Source: Oscillospiraceae bacterium
GTDB taxonomy: Bacteria > Bacillota > Clostridia > Oscillospirales > Oscillospiraceae
Direction: 5' to 3'
Length of the DNA stretch: 5,379 bases
NCBI GenBank assembly: GCA_021205585.1
Contig: JAJPXI010000059.1
Location: 1 to 5,379 of the forward strand
Within the stretch, counting starts at the first letter, position 1. Each line of letters starts with the position of its first letter. The translations under genes and the position numbers were made by a program. Under the pieces are notes generated by a model that was not told where the DNA came from, did no database searches, and saw nothing but the letters and a program-made list of their open reading frames with translations. Below, in pieces: positions 1 through 5,175 of this stretch.

Positions 1-675
1 CTCGTAGAGCTGCCGGGGCGGGCCGGCCTGCTCCCCCCGGCCCTGGTAGGTGACGATGATTTCATCGGCCATCGAGAGGGCCTCCTCCTGGTCGTGGGTG
101 ACGAAGATGCTTGTGATGCCGATTTGAGTAATCATGTCCCGCAGCCAGACCCGCAGCTCCTGGCGCACCTTGGCGTCCACGGCAGCGAAAGGCTCGTCCA
201 GCAGCAGCAGCCGGGGACGGGGGGCCAGGGCCCGGGCGAAGGCTACCCGCTGGCGCTGGCCGCCGGAGAGCTGGCTGGGGTAGCGCTTCTCCAGCCCTTT
301 GCAGTCAATCAGCTCCAGCAGTTCCTCCACCCGCTGGCGGATTTCCTCCCGGCCCGCTTTTTTCACCCTCAGGCCAAAGGCGATGTTGTCATACACCGTC
401 ATATAGCGGAACAGAGCGTAATTTTGAAACAGAAACCCGACGCCCCGCTGGCTGCCGGGCACCTGGTTGACCACCCGGCCGTCGATTAGAATGTCCCCCT
501 CCTCCGGGGCCTCCAGGCCGGCAATCATCCGCAGCAGCGTGGTCTTCCCGCTGCCACTGGGGCCCAGCAGGGCCACCAGCTTCCCGGTGGGGACGCTCAG
601 ACTGACATCCCGGACAGCGGCAAAGGCTCCGAACCGCTTGCTGACGTGGCGCAGCTGTACATAATTTTCCGCCAT
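1..675 (-). CDS. cysA: Sulfate ABC transporter ATP-binding subunit CysA (partial, C-terminus beyond left edge)
   Basis: This is the cytoplasmic ATPase that powers sulfate (or thiosulfate) import through CysT/CysW. The 225 codons present hold a complete nucleotide-binding domain: Walker A GPSGSGKT (residues 38-45), Q-loop FQNYALF (Q84), signature LSGGQRQRV (136-144), Walker B LLLLDE (156-161) and switch histidine in FVTHDQEEA (H194). The stretch FRYMTVYDNIAFGL after the Q-loop is typical of CysA. Family members are usually about 350 residues, so the C-terminal regulatory part lies beyond the left edge. It is the last visible gene of the operon, 16 nt after cysW. Two in-frame ATGs exist, at 681 and 675. 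The GGAGG at 683-687 is 7 nt from ATG 675 but only 1 nt from ATG 681, so 675 is chosen. Related Fbp or Pot ATPases share these motifs; the sbp-cysT-cysW context settles the assignment. Confidence 0.96.
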   Translation of the reverse strand, partial: MAENYVQLRHVSKRFGAFAAVRDVSLSVPTGKLVALLGPSGSGKTTLLRMIAGLEAPEEGDILIDGRVVNQVPGSQRGVGFLFQNYALFRYMTVYDNIAFGLRVKKAGREEIRQRVEELLELIDCKGLEKRYPSQLSGGQRQRVAFARALAPRPRLLLLDEPFAAVDAKVRQELRVWLRDMITQIGITSIFVTHDQEEALSMADEIIVTYQGRGEQAGPPRQLYE

Positions 676-681
676 GCTCAT

Positions 682-689
682 TCCTCCCC
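682..689 (-). promoter_or_regulatory. Ribosome binding site that decides the cysA start
   Basis: On the minus strand the sequence is GGGGAGGA, directly after the cysW stop codon. Its GGAGG core (683-687) is 7 nt from the ATG at 675 and 1 nt from the ATG at 681. The usual spacing favours 675. The other possible start adds only two residues (M, S). Confidence 0.8.
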
Positions 690-691
690 GG

Positions 692-1525
692 TCAATGGGC
701 GTTTCGCGCCTTGTCCCCTTTGCGTTCCAAAAGGCTGCGCAAAATCAAAATAATCACCGACATCACCACCAGCAGGGCGGACACGGCGAAGGCCCCGGTA
801 AAGTCGTAGCCCTGGTAGAGCAGCTCGATATACAGGGGCAGGGTGTTGGTCTTGCCGCTGAGATGGCCCGACACCACGGACACCGCCCCAAACTCCCCCA
901 TGGCCCGCGCCGCGCACAGCACCACCCCGTAGAGCAGCGCCCAGCGGATGTGGGGAAAGGTCACCCTTCGGAAAATGGTCCAGGTTCCGGCCCCCATCAG
1001 GGCGGCGGCCTCCTCCTCCTGGGTCCCCTGGGCGCTGAGTACGGGAATCAGCTCCCTGGAAACCAGAGGGAAGGTGACAAAGATGGTGGCCAGGATGACC
1101 CCCGGCACGGCGAACACGATGGTGATGCCCAGCCGCTGCAGCAGGGGGTAGAGGATACTTTGCCGCCCGTAGGTCAGCAGGTAGATTAACCCCGCCGTCA
1201 CAGGAGACAGGGTGACGGGCAGGTCGATCAGGGCGGACAGCACCCGCTTGCCCCGGAAGGCGTACTTGGTCAGACACCAGGCGGCGAACAGGCCGAACAG
1301 GGTGTTGACGGCCACAGTGACCAGCATGGTTCCCAGGGTCAGCAAAACGGCCTTCAATGCATCGGACTGGGTGATGGCCGCGATGAACACGCCGACGCCC
1401 TCCCGAAAGGCCACGGTTAAAATGTAGATTAAGGGCAGTACCAGCATGACCCCCAAAAACAGGGCCGCCAGGCCAATCAGCGCCCACTTGGCCCAGGGCC
1501 TTCCCTGGGATTCTCCGGTTTTCAT
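692..1525 (-). CDS. cysW: Sulfate ABC transporter permease CysW
   Basis: This is one of the two membrane subunits that form the sulfate channel with CysT. The 277-residue protein starts with a short basic cytoplasmic end and a first membrane helix at about residues 16-38. Further hydrophobic segments lie at about 57-84, 98-117, 135-157, 194-207 and 245-263, the six-helix layout expected of the family. The cytoplasmic EAA loop that docks on the ATPase is at about 171-191 (EEAAALMGAG, then FRRVTFP). The stretch ARAMGEFGAVSVVSGH (206-221), followed by TNTLPLYIE, is characteristic of CysW and separates it from CysT. The start is supported by AGGAGG at 1532-1537, 6 nt upstream. It lies 13 nt after cysT and 16 nt before cysA, so it is clearly co-transcribed. 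No damage is seen. Thiosulfate may also be carried; the sequence does not distinguish. Confidence 0.96.
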   Translation of the reverse strand: MKTGESQGRPWAKWALIGLAALFLGVMLVLPLIYILTVAFREGVGVFIAAITQSDALKAVLLTLGTMLVTVAVNTLFGLFAAWCLTKYAFRGKRVLSALIDLPVTLSPVTAGLIYLLTYGRQSILYPLLQRLGITIVFAVPGVILATIFVTFPLVSRELIPVLSAQGTQEEEAAALMGAGTWTIFRRVTFPHIRWALLYGVVLCAARAMGEFGAVSVVSGHLSGKTNTLPLYIELLYQGYDFTGAFAVSALLVVMSVIILILRSLLERKGDKARNAH

Positions 1526-1538
1526 CCGCGTCCTCCTC

Positions 1539-2372
1539 TCATCCGTTGCTGCGTCGGGCCGCCCGGTGCTGCACCGCCGCGTTGGCCAGCAGCACCAGGA
1601 AGGAGATGGCCAGCATCACCAGGGCCAGGGAGGTGGCGGCGGAGTAGTCGTACTCCTGCAGCTCCGACATAATCAGCAGCGGGGCGATTTCCGTTTCATA
1701 GGGGGTGTTGCCCGCGATAAAGACCACGCTGCCGTACTCCCCGATGCCCCGGGCGAAGGCCATGGAGAACCCCGCCATCAGGGGGGCCCGCAGCTCCGGC
1801 AGGATGACGTGGAAAAAGGTATAACCCCGCCCGGCCCCCAGCATATGGGCGGCCTCCTCATACTGGGGATCCAGCTTTTCCAGCACCGGCTGCACCGAGC
1901 GGGCCACAAAGGGGATGCCCACAAAGACAAGGGCCACGGTGATGCCAAGCCGGGTATAGGCGATTTCGATGCCGAAGCGGGCGAACAGGCTGCCCACCCA
2001 GCCGTTTGTGGTGGTCAGGTGGGTCAGGGCGATGCCGGCCACGGCGGTGGGCAGGGCGAAGGGCAGCTCAATCATGCCGTCCATGACGCGCTTGCCCGGA
2101 AAGTCGTAGCGCACCAGCACCCAGGCCAGCACCAGGCCCATGACGGTGTTGACCAGAGCGGCGCACAGGGCGGTGGAGACGCTGACCCACAGGCTGGAGA
2201 GCACCCTGGCCCTTGTCACGGTCTCCCAGAACTCCGCCGGGGACAGCTCCAGGGTATAGATGACCAGGGAGCAAAGGGGAATCAGCACAATCAGGCTCAG
2301 CATGGTCACCGTGACCCCCAGGCTCAGCCCAAAGCCTGGAATCACGCGCTGCTGGCGGCGGGCGGCGCTCAT
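1539..2372 (-). CDS. cysT: Sulfate ABC transporter permease CysT (CysU)
   Basis: This is the second channel subunit, partner of CysW. The 277 residues equal the length I recall for E. coli CysT. Hydrophobic segments lie at about residues 13-40, 60-87, 100-119, 142-160, 197-221 and 246-267. The EAA loop is at about 171-192 (YEEAAHMLGAGRGYTFFHVI, then LPEL). Family landmarks are VRYDFPGKR (88-95), ELPFALPTAVAGIAL (102-116) and FARGIGEYGSVVFIAGN (206-222). The reading frame is open back to 2486, but that part lies inside sbp and is its shadow. The ATG at 2372 gives the family N-terminus and is 4 nt past the sbp stop. Its ribosome binding site is weak (GGGGA at 2381-2385, 8 nt away) and lies in the last codons of sbp, which suggests translational coupling. 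The next gene, cysW, starts after 13 nt. Confidence 0.96.
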   Translation of the reverse strand: MSAARRQQRVIPGFGLSLGVTVTMLSLIVLIPLCSLVIYTLELSPAEFWETVTRARVLSSLWVSVSTALCAALVNTVMGLVLAWVLVRYDFPGKRVMDGMIELPFALPTAVAGIALTHLTTTNGWVGSLFARFGIEIAYTRLGITVALVFVGIPFVARSVQPVLEKLDPQYEEAAHMLGAGRGYTFFHVILPELRAPLMAGFSMAFARGIGEYGSVVFIAGNTPYETEIAPLLIMSELQEYDYSAATSLALVMLAISFLVLLANAAVQHRAARRSNG

Positions 2373-2376
2373 GGGC

Positions 2377-3444
2377 TCATTCCCCAAAAATCTGGTCGAA
2401 CAGGCCGCCGTCGGAGAAGTGCCGCTGGGTGGCTTCCGCCCAGCCGCCAAAATAGTCGATGTCCACCAGCTCCACCGCGTCCACAATCCAGGCCCCGTCC
2501 CCGCTCAGGGCGGTGATGACGCTGCCCTCCGACTGGCTGACGTACTCCTGATATATCTCGGCGTTACAGGGCCGGTAGTAGTTCTCCGCCACCAGGCGCT
2601 GGGCCTCCTCGGAGTACAGGTACTCCAGATAGGCCTCCGCCACCTCACGGGTGCCGTTCCGGTCCACCACCTCGTCCACCACGGCCACCGTGGGCTGGCA
2701 CAGAATGGACACCGAGGGGATGACGATTTCATACTCTCCGGGGTACTCCTCCATGGTCAGATAGGCCTCGTTCTCCCAGGCGATCAGCACGTCGCCCTGG
2801 CCGTTTTCCACAAAGGAGGTGGTGGCCGCCCTGGCCCCGGAGTCCAGCACCACCACGTTTTGAAACAGGGTGGTCATGTTCGCCAGAATTTCTTCCTCCT
2901 CCAGCCCCTGGCGCTCAAAGTAGTACCAGGCGGCCAGGTAGTTCCACCTGGCCCCGCCGGAGGTCTTGGGGTTGGGGGTGACGATTTCCACGTCCTCCCG
3001 GAGCAGGTCGTCCCAGTTCGTGATTTCCTTCTCATTCCCGGCGCGCACCAGGAAGACGATGATGGAGGTGTAGGGGGCGCTGTCGTTGTCAAACTCCTGG
3101 ACAAAGCCGTCCTCAATCAGCCCCGCGTCGGCCACCGCCTGCACGTCCTGCTCCAGGGCCAGGGTCACCACGTCGGCCTCCAGCCCGTTGGCCACCTGGA
3201 GAGCCTGGCTGCCGGAGCCGCCGTGGGACTGGGTGATCTCCACCGTCTGTCCGGTCAGATCCAGCCAATAGTCGGAGAACAGCTGGTTGTAGGCGGCGTA
3301 CAGCTCCCGGGTGGGGTCGTAGGAGACGTTGGTCAGCTCCACGACCTCCCCCTCGCCCCCGTCCTCGCCGCCGCAGGCGGCCAGCGCGCACAGCAGCGCC
3401 GCGCAGAGGCACAGCAGCAGACCTGTTTTGATATGATGTCCCAT
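2377..3444 (-). CDS. sbp: Sulfate-binding lipoprotein, first gene of the sulfate importer operon
   Basis: This is the extracytoplasmic receptor that captures sulfate and delivers it to CysT/CysW. The 355 residues begin with a hydrophobic signal peptide and a lipobox LAAC (21-24), so C24 should be lipidated and tethered to the membrane. The Sbp hallmarks are all present: NVSYDPTRELY (39-49), QSHGGSGSQ (72-80), NPKTSGGARWNYLAAW (158-173), DSGARAATTSF (201-211) and GDVLIAWENEA (217-227). From the known Salmonella sulfate-binding protein structure, the residues that contact sulfate correspond here to S73, S162-G163-G164, A204 and W223; all are conserved. The protein ends in the usual FGGW...HFSDGGLFDQIF. 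Compared with the E. coli protein it seems to carry an extra stretch of about 14 residues near 303-325. The ATG has AGAAGG at 3454-3459, 9 nt upstream. It leads the operon behind the promoter at 3480-3508. Confidence 0.97.
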   Translation of the reverse strand: MGHHIKTGLLLCLCAALLCALAACGGEDGGEGEVVELTNVSYDPTRELYAAYNQLFSDYWLDLTGQTVEITQSHGGSGSQALQVANGLEADVVTLALEQDVQAVADAGLIEDGFVQEFDNDSAPYTSIIVFLVRAGNEKEITNWDDLLREDVEIVTPNPKTSGGARWNYLAAWYYFERQGLEEEEILANMTTLFQNVVVLDSGARAATTSFVENGQGDVLIAWENEAYLTMEEYPGEYEIVIPSVSILCQPTVAVVDEVVDRNGTREVAEAYLEYLYSEEAQRLVAENYYRPCNAEIYQEYVSQSEGSVITALSGDGAWIVDAVELVDIDYFGGWAEATQRHFSDGGLFDQIFGE

Positions 3445-3460
3445 GATGACAAGCCTTCTT

Positions 3461-3492
3461 TTCTGGTATATTCCGAATCAAGATACCACGAA
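3461..3492. promoter_or_regulatory. Inverted repeat over the -10 box and start point of sbp, candidate operator
   Basis: TGGTAT (3464-3469) and ATACCA (3483-3488) are perfect inverted arms separated by 13 nt. TTC (3461-3463) and GAA (3490-3492) extend the symmetry if one base is skipped. A smaller ATTCcGAAT palindrome (3470-3478) lies between the arms. The element covers the -10 box and the predicted start point, the normal place for a repressor site. The regulator cannot be named from sequence; a CymR- or LysR-like sulfur regulator is only a guess. Confidence 0.4.
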
Positions 3493-3508
3493 CCCCGGCG
3501 GCTGTCAA
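3480..3508 (-). promoter_or_regulatory. Sigma-70/sigma-A-type promoter of the sbp-cysT-cysW-cysA operon
   Basis: On the minus strand a perfect -35 box TTGACA (3503-3508) is followed by a 17 bp spacer and a -10 box TATCTT (3480-3485). The start point should fall near 3473, giving a leader of about 29 nt before the sbp ATG. This leaves no room for a SAM riboswitch or T-box, so control is more likely by a protein acting on this region. Confidence 0.82.
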
Positions 3509-3518
3509 TCAAAATTGC

Positions 3519-3530
3519 GAAAACGTTTTC
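3519..3530. promoter_or_regulatory. Palindromic LacI-family-like operator, copy 1
   Basis: GAAAACGTTTTC is a perfect 12 bp palindrome with a central CG, the form typical of LacI-family sites, including distant resemblance to CcpA cre sites. It lies 10 bp upstream of the sbp -35 box. It is part of a longer direct repeat (3521-3541) matched at 3713-3733. Confidence 0.4.
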
Positions 3531-3621
3531 TCTTTAAGCGGGATTTTTTCTTTCAAAGTGGGACATTTTAATCTGAACTTTTAAAGCGTCTCATACGATT
3601 CTCAACGCGCTTCGCGCTATA

Positions 3622-3643
3622 AAAAAGCGCATTTGCGCTTTTT
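3622..3643. terminator. Bidirectional terminator-like hairpin in the divergent intergenic region
   Basis: AAAAAGCGC (3622-3630), loop ATTT and GCGCTTTTT (3635-3643) form a perfect 9 bp stem. A T-tract follows the GC core on both strands (five T on plus, six on minus). The shape is that of an intrinsic terminator with a short GC core. No recognised gene ends here: sbp and the glycosyltransferase both read away from it. Confidence 0.55.
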
Positions 3644-3710
3644 ACGCCCTGTCCTGACGGAAATCTGACTTACAATCCGCTCTTGCCGCTCTGTGCGGTG
3701 CAGCCTTAGG

Positions 3711-3722
3711 GGAAACGTTTTC
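3711..3722. promoter_or_regulatory. LacI-family-like operator, copy 2
   Basis: GGAAACGTTTTC differs from copy 1 at one base of the palindrome and shares the flanking TCT and a downstream GCGG. It lies 192 bp from copy 1 and about 75 bp upstream of the likely glycosyltransferase -35 box. Confidence 0.35.
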
Positions 3723-3797
3723 TCTCTTTGCGGAAAAAGGACAAACTCCCCGTATAAAGCCAAGACAGATAAGCCAAAATCTTCAGAAAATCTTAAG

Positions 3798-3827
3798 TTG
3801 CCTTTTCCCCCTGTCCTGGCGTATGAT
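3798..3827 (+). promoter_or_regulatory. Probable promoter of the glycosyltransferase gene
   Basis: TTGCCT (3798-3803, four of six consensus bases), an 18 bp spacer and TATGAT (3822-3827, five of six) form a plausible sigma-A promoter. The start point would be near 3834, giving a leader of about 25 nt before the GTG at 3859. The -10 box includes the ATG at 3823, so that ATG would not be on the transcript. A weaker candidate -10 (TATAAA, 3753-3758) lies further upstream. Confidence 0.5.
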
Positions 3828-3845
3828 TAAGGCAGGAAAACGATT

Positions 3846-3850
3846 GGAGG
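3846..3850 (+). promoter_or_regulatory. Ribosome binding site that decides the glycosyltransferase start
   Basis: GGAGG is 8 nt upstream of the GTG at 3859. The earlier in-frame ATG at 3823 is preceded by a pyrimidine-rich stretch with no ribosome binding site. Confidence 0.8.
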
Positions 3851-3858
3851 GATGGGGC

Positions 3859-5175
3859 GTGGCAACGACGGTTCTTGAAGGCTTGGCGGGGCTGCTGGCG
3901 CTGGCGTCGGCGGCGCTGTCGGCGCTGTTCGCCTACCGGGGGCTTATCGCCCTGCTGGGGCTATGGCGCAAAAAGGAGTACCCCCCGGCCCGGCGGCTGC
4001 ACCGGTACGCCATTCTGGTGGCCGCCCGGAACGAGGAGGCGGTCATTGGCCAGCTGCTGGAGAGCATCCGGTTGCAGGAGTACCCGGCCCGGCTGCTCCA
4101 GGTTTTCGTGGTGGCCGACAACTGCACCGATGCCACGGCGGAGCTGGCCCGGCGGGGCGGGGCGGTTTGCTACGAGCGCTTTGACGGCGAGCGCTGCACC
4201 AAGGGCTACGCCCTGCAATTTTTACTGCGCCGGATTCAGCGGGACTACGGGGACATCCCCTTTGAAGCCTACCTGCTGCTGGACGCGGACAACCTGCTGA
4301 AAAGCGACTATCTGCTCCGCATGAACGACGCCTTTGACAGCGGGGAAAAGATCATCACCGGCTACCGCAACACCAAAAACTTTCTGGACAGCCCCCTGGC
4401 GGCCAGCTACGCCTTCCACTGGATGCGCCTGAGCCGCATGGAGAGCCGGGGGCGCAATCTGCTGGGCCTGCCCACCCGGCTGACCGGCACCGGCTTTCTC
4501 TTTGCCAGGGAGCTGATGGACGGGGGGTGGAACTACGTCACCCTGACGGAAGACCGGGCCTTCACCGCCGACGCGGTGCTGAAGGGCTACCACATCGCCT
4601 ACCAGGAGGCCGCCCAGTTTTACGACGAGCAGCCCGTCTCTCTGCCCGTGGCCCTGCGGCAGCGCATCCGCTGGGGCAAGGGACATTTGCAGGCCGTGAG
4701 GGAGTACGGATCCTCCCTGCTCCGGCAGCTGCTGCTGGGGCCGGGAGGCTGGCGGCGGAAATTCGCCCTGTACGACACGCTGATGACCCTGCTGCCCACC
4801 ACCGTCCTCTACGCCGCGCTGGCTCTGGCGAAGCTGCTGGCGCAGGTTCTCCTTGGCGTGGCCGCGGGGCGGGGCCTGGCGGCCCTGGCGTCCTTTCTGC
4901 TGGCACAGGGGTGGAGCGTACTTGCAGGCTACCTGTCCACCATCCCCCTGGCGGCGCTGCTGCTGTGGACCGAGTGGGAGCGGCTGCCCAGGTTGTCCTC
5001 CGGGCGGGCGGCGCTGTACTGCGCCATATGGCCGGTGTTCGCCCTGCTGGGGGATTTGGGCTATCTGATCGCCTTTTTTACCCGGGTCAGCTGGAAGCCC
5101 ATCCCCCACCGGGCGGCGGTGCGCATCGGGGACTTGACCGGGCAGGGGGAGGACTGCTCCTCCCGGGCGGGGTAA
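3859..5175 (+). CDS. Membrane-bound family 2 glycosyltransferase (processive type)
   Basis: The 438-residue protein resembles inverting GT2 enzymes of the cellulose/hyaluronan/poly-N-acetylglucosamine synthase type, which use a nucleotide sugar on the cytoplasmic side. It has an N-terminal membrane segment (about residues 8-35), then a catalytic domain. The domain contains AARNEE (55-60), VADNCTDAT (85-93, nucleotide-binding Asp), DADN (142-145, metal-binding DxD), TGTGFLF (209-215), TEDRAF (230-235, catalytic base region) and QRIRW (268-272, the QxxRW acceptor motif). Hydrophobic segments at about 306-334, 338-370 and 384-407 may form three or four C-terminal helices. All key residues are present, so it is probably active. 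Starting at GTG 3859 removes 12 residues from the longer frame opening at ATG 3823. It is apparently monocistronic and divergent from the sulfate operon, so the context gives no hint of sugar or polymer. Exopolysaccharide, glycolipid or cell-wall glycan synthesis are all possible. Confidence 0.92.
   Translation: MATTVLEGLAGLLALASAALSALFAYRGLIALLGLWRKKEYPPARRLHRYAILVAARNEEAVIGQLLESIRLQEYPARLLQVFVVADNCTDATAELARRGGAVCYERFDGERCTKGYALQFLLRRIQRDYGDIPFEAYLLLDADNLLKSDYLLRMNDAFDSGEKIITGYRNTKNFLDSPLAASYAFHWMRLSRMESRGRNLLGLPTRLTGTGFLFARELMDGGWNYVTLTEDRAFTADAVLKGYHIAYQEAAQFYDEQPVSLPVALRQRIRWGKGHLQAVREYGSSLLRQLLLGPGGWRRKFALYDTLMTLLPTTVLYAALALAKLLAQVLLGVAAGRGLAALASFLLAQGWSVLAGYLSTIPLAALLLWTEWERLPRLSSGRAALYCAIWPVFALLGDLGYLIAFFTRVSWKPIPHRAAVRIGDLTGQGEDCSSRAG

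Larger units (their letters stand above)
3521..3733. repeat. Pair of 21 bp direct repeats, 192 bp apart
   Basis: Positions 3521-3541 and 3713-3733 match at 18 of 21 bases without gaps. They share AAACGTTTTCTCT at the start and GCGG at the end, and differ only at the 14th, 16th and 17th bases. The span given here covers both copies and the unrelated DNA between them. Confidence 0.6.
3445..3858. other. Divergent intergenic region between sbp and the glycosyltransferase
   Basis: This 414 nt stretch is clearly richer in A and T than its neighbours and I find no convincing reading frame in it. It holds the sbp promoter and nearby inverted repeat, two AAACGTTTTC elements, a terminator-like hairpin and a probable plus-strand promoter. 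It also holds small repeats: GCGC four times between 3607 and 3638, TCTCA twice 11 nt apart (3589-3593, 3600-3604), and CCGCTCT twice 9 nt apart (3677-3683, 3686-3692). The second CCGC can pair with GCGG at 3695-3698. No tRNA or known riboswitch was recognised. Confidence 0.8.

Noticed and set aside
678..1487. Second minus-strand frame over cysW
   Set aside because: It is an alternative frame of cysW with Gly/Arg-rich low-complexity translation.
2373..2486. Upstream extension of cysT to position 2486
   Set aside because: It lies inside sbp, is not CysT-like, and the ATG at 2372 gives the normal family length and N-terminus.
1446..2516. Long plus-strand frame of 356 codons
   Set aside because: It is antisense to cysT and cysW and translates to Gln/His/Gly-rich low-complexity sequence, a typical shadow of GC-rich genes.
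3445..3473. Riboswitch or T-box in the sbp leader
   Set aside because: The predicted leader is only about 29 nt and lacks any such structure.
3519..3531. Classical CcpA cre site
   Set aside because: The centre fits, but four defined outer positions of the cre consensus do not match, so only a general LacI-family-like label is justified.
2260..3537. Long plus-strand frame of 425 codons
   Set aside because: It is antisense to sbp, which has full family motifs. The translation is Val/Gly/His/Gln-rich with no domain and it has no ribosome binding site.
4222..5109. Minus-strand frame of 295 codons inside the glycosyltransferase
   Set aside because: It is an antisense shadow rich in Gln, Gly and Pro. 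The plus strand carries all GT2 motifs.
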